DNA of 64,000 bases from Flavobacteriales bacterium UBA6057 (GCA_002428995.1 DIYJ01000009.1:211613-275612); one strand, 5' to 3'; counted from the stretch's first letter, positions 34,701 through 43,517 are shown. Numbers and translations: made by a program. Notes: a model not told the origin generated them from the letters alone.

Positions 34701-36101
34701 GGAACCAATGGGCTTGCTCTTCGGGTGAGCGGTAATAAGGTGATGGACTATACTGTTCCGACAGGCTCTCCCGTCCTTATTTCTACACAAAGTGGCACCG
34801 GAGAAAATGTCACGGATACTGAGTTCTTCGTGGACGGTGAATCTGTCATTGATGTTCAAAGCTCGGGCTCGGCAACACTCAATACGAACACACTTGGTGT
34901 GATTATCGGTGGTTGGTCCACCGATGGCGATCATGTCCCTGAGACTACATGGGATTTTGATGGAACGATTCACGAGGTCATTGTTTTCAACCGTGAGCTT
35001 TCCTGTGCAGAACGCGAAGAGGTGGAAGCTTATTTGGCCAATAAGTTCAGCATTGATCTCTACTATGCCCGCAGCGAGGATATCGGAGACAATGGCATTA
35101 GCACGGATATTGGGTTCATCGAAGAGGGGAGTGCCTCGGCCACTTCTTCGGCTGTTACCTTGGATGATGTGGGGTTCCTCACTGATTGTGTGGATACAGT
35201 CTGGATAGCCCATGACAATGGCAGTGGAACGGTTTTCAAAGCCGATGATCCTGATATGAGCGGTTTGGCGGGAGATTCCGTACAACGATGGGGAAGAATA
35301 TGGCACGCCATCGTTTCCAGCAATGAAACAGATGCAGGAACCGTGCGCCTCATCTTTGATTTAGATGACTATCCAGGCACCAGCGGTACCACGGTGTCAG
35401 GAAGCGATTATCGTTTGATTACGAGCGCATCTCCCTGGGCTTATGCAACCACGCTCTCTGGCCCCACCATTGATGCTGTTGAAAATACGGTGTCGTTCAC
35501 GGTGAGTGTGGATGAGATCAATCAACGAGACTTTACACTGGCTACTGGGAATAGCTCGGCCAGCCCGCTTCCGGTGGAGCTATTGCGATTTGATGCCAGA
35601 GCCGCTGGTCAGCGGGTTGAACTGACCTGGGAAACGGCCTCTGAGAAGAACAACGATTACTTTCTGGTAGAGAGGTCGGGTAGTGGTTGGAACTGGAGCG
35701 AGTTGCAGCGAGTTGAAGGTGTTGGGAACTCCTCGGAACAAGTCTCTTACAGAACCCATGATGATGATCCGCTCAGTGGCCGTTCGTATTATCGCTTGCG
35801 GCAAGTCGATGAAGATGGATCTTTCAGCTTTTCACCTGTGCGTGCTGTTGAGCTTTCGGCTTTTGGATTTTCGGCCATCCAGGTGTTCCCCAATCCCACC
35901 AGGGATATTCTGCACGTTTATGGAGACCAGGAAACCCTGAGCAATCTTCTCCTCTTCAATCTTCAAGGGCTGAATGTCAGTGATAAAATCTCATTCAGAT
36001 CAATCTCTGACCAGCAGTTGGATGTTGATGTTGGACAGCTCCCTTCCGGTATTTACATGCTGGTAAGTCCTTATCAGAGCATTCGTGTCATCAAAGAATA
36101 A
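31764..36101 (+). CDS. LamG-repeat surface protein with T9SS type A tail
   Basis: 1445 residues from the ATG at 31764 (MKSLLFLIGL), giving a clean signal peptide ending FGQ; a GTG 15 codons upstream is rejected. Three paralogous units follow, each starting LQLWLRAD / LVLWLKAD / LQLWLMSD with a LamG/concanavalin-like domain (NWLDQSGNGND, FDFNGDISEIIVYD, ERQAIETYFNIRYG), each followed by a second domain resembling the DUF8202 type (SSYGNDIAGIGQD in the first). Next is an FN3-like module (LTWETASEKNNDYFLVERS) and a Por_Secre_tail (VFPNPTRDILHVYG to IRVIKE). It is exported by the T9SS and attached to the surface; carbohydrate binding by the LamG domains is plausible. It is convergent with the phosphatase gene, 39 bases away. 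Confidence 0.87.
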   Translation: MKSLLFLIGLISPVVLFGQGPGGVGSNLQLWLRADLGVEEAAMDDAEVGDDVLNWLDQSGNGNDFTNDFGGAPEYVNTNGRFALDFSGGSDYLRASSIISGTGARTMILFVQPTSLSSSASNCAFGLAPNESTGMGYSLFLEEPGTTGLACRVSGNRIMNYAADVTKPTLFSVQNGASENVGQTIFYANGTEVTDEISAVASTLNTSALGCIIGGFSSGADNDPETSFDFNGDISEIIVYDKALTGTERQAIETYFNIRYGVTIPVASHDFFSYSSYGNDIAGIGQDAAFQAFTQDSAYSINSSSVLTVYNPSALSDGDYLVWGHDNGNASSFVEDVLPSSASFRTERIWRAEETNDVGTVTLRFYLPGISSCGAALNASDIKLLIDGSDTDFSDATVIDAQSYSNDSLYFTGVNLDDGDHFTIALSNLERPADIDEGLVLWLKADCGVEEATSDAAELGDGVVNWLDQSFSNADVTNSVGAAPVYGTINGDTMIDFSGGSAYLTGSSVFSGDGARTMIIVAQPTSLSSSSANNCPFTLAPNDTPGTGYSLFVEEPNSSNTTGLAVRVSGNRIMDYTTSTVNPTIFQVSGDSDINVSATNVYANGQFLTQEVVLNDISLNTNGIGTIVGGFSSSGNLTPNSSFDFNGYVFEIIVFSREVSCTERKQLEVYLEVKYGIELDYFDETSTGSNGLEQEVDGILKRYGSYADSTSASSGGLQLADASFLTDAGDALYVGNNGASGVNTSDVPGVLEARISRAWFADYTSCNNNAGNVTLSFDQSGLVCGATLTPQNASNYRLLTSATSDFSSATVISGATLNGSSVEFTVDVSSLSDRFFTVGSIDSDASPLWYDLGGPGGISSGLQLWLMSDCGIEEAAGDDAEEGDGVLNWLDQSGNGNNVSNDFGGAPTYTITSGNPGVDFSSGSDYLRGSAVISGNTARTLFVVLNANSLAAGNGNSALSLAPNNTSGTGYSLSLESPGGTNGLALRVSGNKVMDYTVPTGSPVLISTQSGTGENVTDTEFFVDGESVIDVQSSGSATLNTNTLGVIIGGWSTDGDHVPETTWDFDGTIHEVIVFNRELSCAEREEVEAYLANKFSIDLYYARSEDIGDNGISTDIGFIEEGSASATSSAVTLDDVGFLTDCVDTVWIAHDNGSGTVFKADDPDMSGLAGDSVQRWGRIWHAIVSSNETDAGTVRLIFDLDDYPGTSGTTVSGSDYRLITSASPWAYATTLSGPTIDAVENTVSFTVSVDEINQRDFTLATGNSSASPLPVELLRFDARAAGQRVELTWETASEKNNDYFLVERSGSGWNWSELQRVEGVGNSSEQVSYRTHDDDPLSGRSYYRLRQVDEDGSFSFSPVRAVELSAFGFSAIQVFPNPTRDILHVYGDQETLSNLLLFNLQGLNVSDKISFRSISDQQLDVDVGQLPSGIYMLVSPYQSIRVIKE

Positions 36102-36140
36102 ACCCTGACTTCACAGTTTTATCGGGCAACAGTCGTGTGA

Positions 36141-37934
36141 TCAGAACCGAATTCCCACGACCAGGATGTCATCGATCTGCTCTTCATCACCCATCCATTC
36201 CTCGATGGTGGAGTTGAGGATCTCGCGTTGCTCATCCATGGCTCTTTCCTGAATGCTGAGCAACAGCTTCTTGAACTGAGAGTACTTGAACTTCTTTCCG
36301 TTAGGGCCTCCAAACTGATCAGCATAACCATCAGAGAAGATGTAGATCGTGTCTCCCTTCTGAAGTTCCAGTTCGTGGTTTGTGTAAGGAGTGTCTTGAT
36401 TGTCACCATAGATACCCACCGGCTGACGGTCGGCCCGATAGTCAATGATTTCACCGTTGCGGATCAACCACAGCGGATTGTTGGCACCGGCATAATGGAT
36501 CTTGCGACTGTTTTTATCGATGGAGCACAAGGCGATATCCATACCGTCCTTGGTTTGTCCGTTTACCGATGGGTGCTTATTCAGCGCCTTGATAACTCCT
36601 TGCTTTAACGCCAGCAGAATCTCCGCAGGACTGGTAATCTCTTTTTCGTTGACGATCTCATTGAGCAGCGAGCTTCCGATCATCGACATGAGTGCTCCCG
36701 GAACTCCGTGGCCCGTACAGTCTGCAGCAGCAATAATGGCTTTGTCCTGCTTATCGCTGAACCAGTAGAAATCTCCGCTCACAATGTCCTTTGGTCGGAA
36801 CAGTACCATGCTCTCCTTGAGTGCATGGTTGATCTCTTCTTTGGAAGGTAAGATGGCCTCCTGGATGCGTTTCGCATAGAGGATACTGTCCTTCACCTGT
36901 TCGTAGAGTTCTGCGATCTGCTCACTCTGCTTCTGGATTTCTTCTTTTTGACGAACAACTTCGGCAGTACGTTCCCGTACTTTCTCCTCCATGTCCTCAG
37001 AATACTCCTGCAGGTTTTTGCGCATCACCAGCAGCGATTGCCCTAATTCATCCTGTTGACTGAGTGGAGTGTAATCAGAGTCGTAAGTACCTGAACCCAC
37101 GGAAATGGCAAAGTCCTTCGTTCTTCTCAAACCTGCCACTACGGTTTCCAGAGCACTGGCCATTTCGCCAATCTCATCGCTTCGGTGATCGATCCATGAT
37201 TTAGGGAAGATTCCCTTACTGAGATCGAGCAATATGAGCCGGAGCTTTCGAACGGGGGAGACGATGGTGCGGGTGGTCAGAAATGCAATGATGATCCCCG
37301 CCAGGGTAAGCGCGATTCCCAGATTGATGATCAGCAATTGAACCAGATCAAACTGGCTCAACATTTCATCGGTGATATCGGCAGTCCTGCTTTTCTTGTG
37401 ATCAATGATGCTGTTGAGCTGCACCAGAATCTCATCTGTGAGCATGTCGATCTCACCACCTTCTTCCACCATTCCATTGGCAGAAAACTGGTTGAAGGGA
37501 TCATTGTAGCTCTCGATACCGTTCAGCGTTTGCTTGATGAAGCTGTGCAGCGCCCATAGGTCTCCGATGGAGATGAAAAGGCTGTCAAGGTCTGTGCGCG
37601 CAGTGTCTTCCCAAGTCGTTGCCAGTCCTTCGATTTCAAGTTTCAGTGCGGGGAACTCACTATCGGTGAGGTTGTTCAACGCTACTTTGTCTTCGAATTC
37701 CGGTGGTGTCGCCTGATATACCCAATTGTTGATGAGCATTTTAGATCGGACGATGAGAAGCTTCAATTCTTCCAGCTTGGCGATGGAAGGATTGTGGTTT
37801 TTGGTGATCTGATCGTTGATCGATCGGCTGGTCTCGAATGTGCTGTTGGTGATGAAGAAGGCAACGATGGTTGCGAGTATCACGATCGCAAAGCCCAGGC
37901 TGATCTTTCTTCCTATACTAAGGTTTGAAAACAT
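36141..37934 (-). CDS. Membrane sensor with HAMP and SpoIIE/PP2C phosphatase domain
   Basis: 597 residues. TM1 is at about 10-30, a periplasmic four-helix-bundle-like region at 35-205, TM2 at about 207-229 (LLIINLGIALTLAGIIIAF), HAMP at about 230-285, a coiled coil with the S-helix signature (about 310-365; VRERTAEVVRQKEEIQKQSE), and a SpoIIE-type PP2C phosphatase domain (about 370-597; FRPKDIVSGDFYWF, AAADCTGHGVPGALMSMIG, FSDGYADQFGG, with metal-binding Asp residues in SGDFYW, AADCTGHG and SDGYADQ). Such enzymes dephosphorylate anti-sigma-antagonist or related proteins in response to signals. It is last in an operon behind the TPR and YfiR-like genes (gaps 12 and 6 bases); the periplasmic YfiR-like protein may control it. 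Confidence 0.9.
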   Translation of the reverse strand: MFSNLSIGRKISLGFAIVILATIVAFFITNSTFETSRSINDQITKNHNPSIAKLEELKLLIVRSKMLINNWVYQATPPEFEDKVALNNLTDSEFPALKLEIEGLATTWEDTARTDLDSLFISIGDLWALHSFIKQTLNGIESYNDPFNQFSANGMVEEGGEIDMLTDEILVQLNSIIDHKKSRTADITDEMLSQFDLVQLLIINLGIALTLAGIIIAFLTTRTIVSPVRKLRLILLDLSKGIFPKSWIDHRSDEIGEMASALETVVAGLRRTKDFAISVGSGTYDSDYTPLSQQDELGQSLLVMRKNLQEYSEDMEEKVRERTAEVVRQKEEIQKQSEQIAELYEQVKDSILYAKRIQEAILPSKEEINHALKESMVLFRPKDIVSGDFYWFSDKQDKAIIAAADCTGHGVPGALMSMIGSSLLNEIVNEKEITSPAEILLALKQGVIKALNKHPSVNGQTKDGMDIALCSIDKNSRKIHYAGANNPLWLIRNGEIIDYRADRQPVGIYGDNQDTPYTNHELELQKGDTIYIFSDGYADQFGGPNGKKFKYSQFKKLLLSIQERAMDEQREILNSTIEEWMGDEEQIDDILVVGIRF

Positions 37935-37946
37935 GGCTTAGGCTTA

Positions 37947-38867
37947 TTATTCGTTGGAGTCGTTTCCTTCTTTGTTACCGTCAGGGTTTTCCAGCAGTTC
38001 AAGCTTTTTCTTGAACTCCTCGGTTTTTTCAATGTTGCTCAGGCCGTAGTAGATACCCGTAAGTCCCTGAAGCGTTGCTTTTCGGTTGGGTTCTAATTCG
38101 TATGCCTTGAGCATGTAGGGCAGTGCTTTTCTGAAGAGCTCCAGCACGAGTTCCTGCGTTTCGAAGAGCTTTTCGAAATCGTCTTCCTGATCCATTCCTT
38201 CAATCATCTGTACACCCTGATTGTAGTAATGAATCGCGAGGTTATAGTTAGCGCTTACATTGCTGGAGTCTATGGAAAGTACATCGAGGTAAAGCTCGAT
38301 GATGCGATCGCTTAACGACTCCGGTGTGTCTTTGGTGCTGTCGTCAAAAACGATGGAATACTTGGAAGCCATGTAGAGCTTGAACTCAACGTCTCTGGCT
38401 CTGAAATCCATTTCGGGATCTGTAATGCTGGTCAGTTCCTTGTAGCGTTTGTAGTTCTGATCAGCCTGGTCAAAATCATTACTGTCAAGTGCGAGGGCGG
38501 CATCATTGTAAATGGTAGATGCCAGGAAGCGGATAGATTGCTTGGAGTCTTTGGTGAACTCTTGCTTCTGATCGAGTTCCAGTGATTTCAGGAACGAGGT
38601 GAGCGAAACATCGCGAAGTTCAGATCCGCCTTTCTTCCCGCGTTCTTCTTTGTACAGATCCTTGTAGATGTAGCCCCTAAAATACCAGGTTCTGGCCTGC
38701 GCGCCATAGGTGGAGTCTGCCGCACTCTTGTCGAGCAGCTCCTTGGCCTTGGCCAGGTCTTTTTTCTGATAAGCCATCAATGCCAGATTCACCGGATCCA
38801 ACTGAGCTAGGGAACTCAGCGGAATCAGCATCATGACGGCCATCAGATATTTCAGGAAGCGCATCAT
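37947..38867 (-). CDS. Exported TPR-repeat protein
   Basis: 306 residues; two adjacent ATG codons (38867, 38864) are possible starts. A signal peptide ends SLAQ (about 22). Tetratricopeptide-like helices cover the rest (ALMAYQKKDLAKAKELLDKS, ANYNLAIHYYNQGVQMIE, RKATLQGLTGIYYGLSNIEK), ending in a charged tail. TPR proteins are protein-binding scaffolds; the exact partner is unknown. It lies between the YfiR-like and SpoIIE genes with gaps of 6 and 12 bases, which strongly suggests a three-component periplasm-to-cytoplasm signalling unit. Confidence 0.83.
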   Translation of the reverse strand: MMRFLKYLMAVMMLIPLSSLAQLDPVNLALMAYQKKDLAKAKELLDKSAADSTYGAQARTWYFRGYIYKDLYKEERGKKGGSELRDVSLTSFLKSLELDQKQEFTKDSKQSIRFLASTIYNDAALALDSNDFDQADQNYKRYKELTSITDPEMDFRARDVEFKLYMASKYSIVFDDSTKDTPESLSDRIIELYLDVLSIDSSNVSANYNLAIHYYNQGVQMIEGMDQEDDFEKLFETQELVLELFRKALPYMLKAYELEPNRKATLQGLTGIYYGLSNIEKTEEFKKKLELLENPDGNKEGNDSNE

Positions 38868-38873
38868 TATTGG

Positions 38874-39404
38874 TTAGTTAATCACTTTCGTTGCAAGGTT
38901 TTCAAGGCTGTTACTCACGATCAGCCCTCGGTCACGAAATAGCTGTTTGTTCATTTCAAATTTCAACGCGTTACCAACCACTACAAAGTTGATTGCGCTG
39001 AGACCATCGATCATTCCCTGCCCCTCGGTAATCACGAGGCAGTTGTAATCATTGGCTTTTGAGACAAAGGGTTCAACCTCACCAGGCGAGCTGCCATCTA
39101 TATACAGCACGTGGCACTTCGACACATCTGCCGTGCTGTTGATCTTCTTCACTATGACACTTTGACTATTGATTTTCTTTGATTTTGCGGCTACTGCTAA
39201 CAGGTCAGCCAAGTCTCCATCGTTGACAACTCCGATTACAAACTCTCCTTGCTTGTAATCTTCCGGCCACTCCGTGTACTTGGTAAACTGGTAAATAAAA
39301 AGACTCTTGAATTTGGCGCGCGTGTTTAACGTGCTCATGGTTTGTCCATGAACCTGGGTTAAAAAACCGATGGTGGAAAGGAGTATGAAAAGGAGTTTCC
39401 TCAC
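38874..39404 (-). CDS. YfiR / DUF4154 family periplasmic protein
   Basis: 176 residues, starting at a GTG 14 bases after a TACTTTTG promoter box. The signal peptide ends VHGQ. The DUF4154 hallmarks are clear: RAKFKSLFIYQFTKYTEWPE, FVIGVVNDGDL, CHVLYIDGS, NCLVITEGQGMID, INFVVVGNALKFEMN and a terminal GLIVSNSLENLA. In Pseudomonas, YfiR is a periplasmic redox-sensitive repressor of the diguanylate cyclase YfiN. Here no GGDEF gene is near; instead the operon ends in a HAMP-SpoIIE phosphatase, so the YfiR-like protein more likely regulates that sensor (inference). Confidence 0.9.
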   Translation of the reverse strand: MRKLLFILLSTIGFLTQVHGQTMSTLNTRAKFKSLFIYQFTKYTEWPEDYKQGEFVIGVVNDGDLADLLAVAAKSKKINSQSVIVKKINSTADVSKCHVLYIDGSSPGEVEPFVSKANDYNCLVITEGQGMIDGLSAINFVVVGNALKFEMNKQLFRDRGLIVSNSLENLATKVIN

Positions 39405-39418
39405 GGGCTATGCTGCTG

Positions 39419-39448
39419 CAAAAGTATGCGAACAGCGAGGATCGCAAA
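39419..39448 (-). promoter_or_regulatory. Bacteroidota-type promoter of the YfiR operon
   Basis: Minus strand: TTTG at 39448-39445, an 18-base spacer, then TACTTTTG at 39426-39419, close to the TTTG / TAnnTTTG consensus. The GTG start follows 14 bases later. It gives the signalling operon its own promoter, downstream of the fibre operon. Confidence 0.6.
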
Positions 39449-39503
39449 CCTTTAGCGGGCGGCCAATTTATAAATAATATAAGTTGAAAGACTTTCTGCA
39501 TGG

Positions 39504-42500
39504 CTACGGTGTAGGATTGATGATGCGTATTTCAGCCCTTCTGTTCATTTTTCGCTTCTCGACAATAACGGGGTAGACAATCTTGCTTTCGCCTACCGGT
39601 GCACTCTCTCCATGCCATACAACTGAGATCCTTGAAGGATCGATGTCTCTCAGGGTCAGATAGTTTCGAATGTTAATGGCTCGGAGCTCAGAGATGCGCA
39701 GGTTGGTGTTGTACTTACCCCAGAAGTCGGTGTAGGTGTCTACAGAAAGCAGAAGTTCTTCATTCGACCGAAGTGTATCCACCAGGCGATTCATGATTCC
39801 AAAAGATCCTGTAGGCAAAGTCCATTCGTTGAAATCGTAGTAAATGATGTGATCAGGTTCCTTTGGAACACTTGAACTGTCAGCGACAGACACATCCGTT
39901 CTTCTGTTCTTGGCAAGTTCTTCCTGGTCGCAGTCCACACCGGGTGGGCAGTCATAAGCTGGATTTAAGTCCTCCCAATTGGTGATGTACAATCGTTGCA
40001 GGTCAATACCCTGCTCAAAGAGCAGCCGTGCCACGGTCACCGATCGCTGCGTGGAATAGGTTCTGCTCAGCAGGGTTTCTTCGGTGGTGGAGTGCGATTC
40101 AATGTTCACAAACCTTTTAGGCGAATTCAAGACTCCGCTGGCCAAACCAATGAGACTGGAAGAATCCTGTCTGCTGAGTGTCCATTCACGATGCTTGTAG
40201 AAGATCGTGACATCCGATACCGGCACATCGGCTGGTGCGATGGTTGGTCCGGGGGCGACCGTTGGACTTTCGGCAATAGGCTGTGCATCTGCTGCCTGAG
40301 CGAGCTGATTCTGATAGCTGTTGTTGTTCAGGTCAAACAGAACATGGTCTTCTTTGCCCACACCCGCAACCTGCAACAGTTGAGAGAAGGTGGAATCTGT
40401 CAAGGCCAGTTTGAGTTCTGTGTCCTGCTCCTCTTCCAGCCTCAGGCTGTAGGTGGCATCAGGGTCTAATCTGCGGAACTCAAATCGACCATAAGCGTCC
40501 AGTGTCGCGATGTCCACAATGTTCCCCTCTTCATCAAGGGCTACAAGTCGGGTTCCATCGCCATAGTCACCAGGAAGTTTTTCGTAGATCTGACCATACA
40601 CAAAGGGCTTAAGTCTTGTGGCCGGCTTATCGAGCAGGGCAGCTGCCTCCAGAATAACCTTGGAGTATTCATAGGAGTTGTTGGAGTCGAGCTGAACCGT
40701 TTCGTCATAGAATCCTTTGGAGTCGAAGAACGCAATGCTGAGTTCGCTGTCGTCTACTTCCGCCAGTTGGATCACAAAATCTTCCTGTCGTTCAAGCTGC
40801 TTGAACTCGAAGCTACCCGATGCATCTGTGTAAGTAGAGTCGATTACGTTTCCGTCATCATCCACCGCATATACCTTGATTCCCTGGCCGTAGTCTCCGG
40901 GAAGTTTCTTGTAGATCTGGCCAACAACTTTTTCCTCTGAGGCATCCTGACTTTCCAGTGCCGCTAGTTTTGCGAGGTAATCGCTCTGCAAACGCTCATA
41001 GACAAAATCAGAGAGCTGATCAAAGGAGGCGCTGTCCTGATCTCCGAAGGCGACCTTAAGCATCGAAGCGTCTTCTTCCTTCATCTTGAAGATGTAGTTC
41101 TGATCAGGTGATAGCTTGGTGAATTTGAAGTTTCCTTGTGCATCCGTCATCACGGCCTCGATCACATTGCCATCTTCGTCATAGGCCACAATCTCCACCA
41201 GTTCTGAATAGTCGCCCGGCAGTCGCTCGTATACCTGACCGGAGACATCGTATCCCGAAGCCAGCTCATCGACAGACCCATTGAATGAGAGGCTTGTGAA
41301 GCGGAAGGTGTTGAGCGTAAGGCGTTCGGCATACAAGGCTCCGTTTCCTTCAAAGTCTACGATCAGGATACTCGGAAGCCCGAGGATGGTGGCCAGCGAA
41401 TCGGGAATGATCACCGTATGTTCAGAGGCCGGTGCAACCAGGCCAAAGTCGAAGTAACCGTTCAGGTCTGTGCGCGTGGCGCCAAGAATACGCTCGTTGC
41501 TGTCAAACAATACCAAACGGGCATCTGTGACTTTCTCCTTGTCGTAGCTGAAATAGCCACGCGCAGGAATCTTATTCATGATGGTTTCCCGCTCTTCTTC
41601 GGCTGGTTTGCCATTGAAATCAAACAGGCTGCTTTCTTCTCCTGTCATGTTCTGCAACGCCTCACCATCGTCATAGAAAACACTGGCTCGCAGCTCGCTG
41701 TCTTCGTCCGCCAGTTTGATCACATAGTGCTCGTTCTTGGAAAGGCTGTCGATCTTGTAATAACCCATACTATCGGTCATTACGGTGGTGATCAGGTTGC
41801 CCTCATCGTCCAACACCATGAGCTCAATGCCCGCGTAGTGATCTCTGGGAAGCTCGGTGTAAAGCTGCCCGAAGATTTCGAAGTTGCCAATGTCGAGGTC
41901 GGTCTCTTCCAGCAATGGCAGGCTGGCAATGGCTTCACGTGGTAGGGTGGAGAATGCAAACTCGTTTTCGGAAAGTCGATTCAGCAAGATGACTTTTTGC
42001 CCCTGCTCGTTCACAAGGAACATCTGTGCTTCATCCAGTGTGTCAGGAGAAACATTTGTGACCTCAATCTTGAATTTTGCGTTGGGGGGCATTTGCCCGA
42101 AATCGAAGCGTCCCTCTGAATCGGTAAACGTGGTTTTGAGCACGTTGTCAAATTCATCCATCAGCACGAGTTCCACACCTTCCTTGGGCAGGTCCTGGTA
42201 TTCAAACACTCCGCTTACCGGAACACGTTCCTGGTCTTCAGGATCTGCAATTTGTACAAACCGATAGATGTCGTCCTTGCCTTTTCCTCCCTGACGGTCG
42301 GAAGAGAAGTACCCAATGGATTCGTTTCGGAAGGTCATTCCAAAATCGTCTGCCGGGCTGTTGATGGGAGTTTTCAGGTTGATCGGAGCTTGCCACTTCC
42401 CGTTTTTCCGCTTCGAAACAAAGAGGTCCAGTCCTCCATATCCGGTGTGTCCGTCAGAGGAGAAATAGAGCGTGTTTTCATCATAGAGGTAGGGGAAAAC

Positions 42501-43514
42501 CTCATTGAGCGTTGTGTTCACAACATCGGGCAATCGCTGAGGGTCGGACCAACCGCCACCAGCTGTATCGCGCTTCATGTAGTATATGTCTAACCCACCA
42601 GCTCCACCAGGCATGTCAGATGTGAAGAACAGGGTCATACCATCCTTACTCAGTGAAGGGTGTGTAACCGAGTAATCATTGCCATTGATGAAGAGTTCCG
42701 ATTGCTTCTTGAGGCGTTTACCGTTGTGAATGGTCGCCTGGTAGGTCTTCAAATGAGTGGTGTCTTTCCTCTTCAAGCTAGGCAACACCTTCGAGTAGAA
42801 GATTTCGTTCCGCGCGGTGTCCAAGGCTACCGGGCCTACATGGAAGTCACCGTTCAGGTTTCGGAGATAGGGGACCACCTCATCAAGGTTTGTGAAATCA
42901 TCATCCGTGTATGCCGCCAGGTAAACGGCCAGGTAGGGAGTGTTGTTAAAGCTCGAAACGTTTTCGTTCACAAGGTCTTCATCGCGCTCAGTCACAAACA
43001 CAAGCCCTTCTTTCAGCGCAACGGGAGCGAAGTCGGCATAAGGGCCATTGATCCCGGGAACATCCTGAACTTCAAACGAACTGGGCAAAACTTCCCAGGA
43101 GTCGAGTTCTTTCAGCGATCCGAGTAAAAGTCGGGCCACGAAGCTTTCAGGCGCATACACCATGTACTTCTTGATCTGCTCGGCTGCTTCCTGTCGCTTC
43201 CCGTTTTTCATCAGGATCTGAGCGAAGTGCATGTGGCTTTCAGGCTGGAGGTCTACGAACTCTTCCGCGCGTCTGTACTGCACTTCCGCATTGCGATAGT
43301 CGCGTAGCTTTCTGTAGACAAAAGCAAGCTGTTCGCGCACCTTACCGTCTTCCTCATTCCGCTTCAGGTAGCGCTCATAGCTCTGGGCAGCATCGGCAAA
43401 CCGGCCTTGTTCCACGTATTTATCTCCGCGCTTCTGAGCATATCCATGGCAAGCCAGAGACAGCGCGAAAAGCACAGCAACCAATACCCTAATATTTAAG
43501 CAATAAGCGCGCAA
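39504..43514 (-). CDS. PorE-like protein with TPR, beta-propeller, Ig repeats and two OmpA domains
   Basis: 1336 residues. Every ATG is excluded by the in-frame stop at 43518, so the start is the TTG at 43514, which yields a good signal peptide (ACHGYAQ). Order: TPR (about 28-135), PD40 blades (about 150-425; LFFTSDMPGGAGGLDIYYM, LYFSSDGHTGYGGLDLFV), six or so Ig-like regulatory repeats (patterns such as YEKLPGDYGDGTRLVALDEE), a Pro-rich linker, then two OmpA-like domains in tandem (about 1110-1220 and 1225-1332; the second has NLRISELRAINIRNYL). It starts 3 bases after the PorP/SprF gene, the classic PorP-OmpA pairing in which the OmpA protein links the outer-membrane barrel to peptidoglycan. 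It ends the long fibre operon. Confidence 0.87.
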   Translation of the reverse strand: MRAYCLNIRVLVAVLFALSLACHGYAQKRGDKYVEQGRFADAAQSYERYLKRNEEDGKVREQLAFVYRKLRDYRNAEVQYRRAEEFVDLQPESHMHFAQILMKNGKRQEAAEQIKKYMVYAPESFVARLLLGSLKELDSWEVLPSSFEVQDVPGINGPYADFAPVALKEGLVFVTERDEDLVNENVSSFNNTPYLAVYLAAYTDDDFTNLDEVVPYLRNLNGDFHVGPVALDTARNEIFYSKVLPSLKRKDTTHLKTYQATIHNGKRLKKQSELFINGNDYSVTHPSLSKDGMTLFFTSDMPGGAGGLDIYYMKRDTAGGGWSDPQRLPDVVNTTLNEVFPYLYDENTLYFSSDGHTGYGGLDLFVSKRKNGKWQAPINLKTPINSPADDFGMTFRNESIGYFSSDRQGGKGKDDIYRFVQIADPEDQERVPVSGVFEYQDLPKEGVELVLMDEFDNVLKTTFTDSEGRFDFGQMPPNAKFKIEVTNVSPDTLDEAQMFLVNEQGQKVILLNRLSENEFAFSTLPREAIASLPLLEETDLDIGNFEIFGQLYTELPRDHYAGIELMVLDDEGNLITTVMTDSMGYYKIDSLSKNEHYVIKLADEDSELRASVFYDDGEALQNMTGEESSLFDFNGKPAEEERETIMNKIPARGYFSYDKEKVTDARLVLFDSNERILGATRTDLNGYFDFGLVAPASEHTVIIPDSLATILGLPSILIVDFEGNGALYAERLTLNTFRFTSLSFNGSVDELASGYDVSGQVYERLPGDYSELVEIVAYDEDGNVIEAVMTDAQGNFKFTKLSPDQNYIFKMKEEDASMLKVAFGDQDSASFDQLSDFVYERLQSDYLAKLAALESQDASEEKVVGQIYKKLPGDYGQGIKVYAVDDDGNVIDSTYTDASGSFEFKQLERQEDFVIQLAEVDDSELSIAFFDSKGFYDETVQLDSNNSYEYSKVILEAAALLDKPATRLKPFVYGQIYEKLPGDYGDGTRLVALDEEGNIVDIATLDAYGRFEFRRLDPDATYSLRLEEEQDTELKLALTDSTFSQLLQVAGVGKEDHVLFDLNNNSYQNQLAQAADAQPIAESPTVAPGPTIAPADVPVSDVTIFYKHREWTLSRQDSSSLIGLASGVLNSPKRFVNIESHSTTEETLLSRTYSTQRSVTVARLLFEQGIDLQRLYITNWEDLNPAYDCPPGVDCDQEELAKNRRTDVSVADSSSVPKEPDHIIYYDFNEWTLPTGSFGIMNRLVDTLRSNEELLLSVDTYTDFWGKYNTNLRISELRAINIRNYLTLRDIDPSRISVVWHGESAPVGESKIVYPVIVEKRKMNRRAEIRIINPTP

Positions 43515-43517
43515 TGA

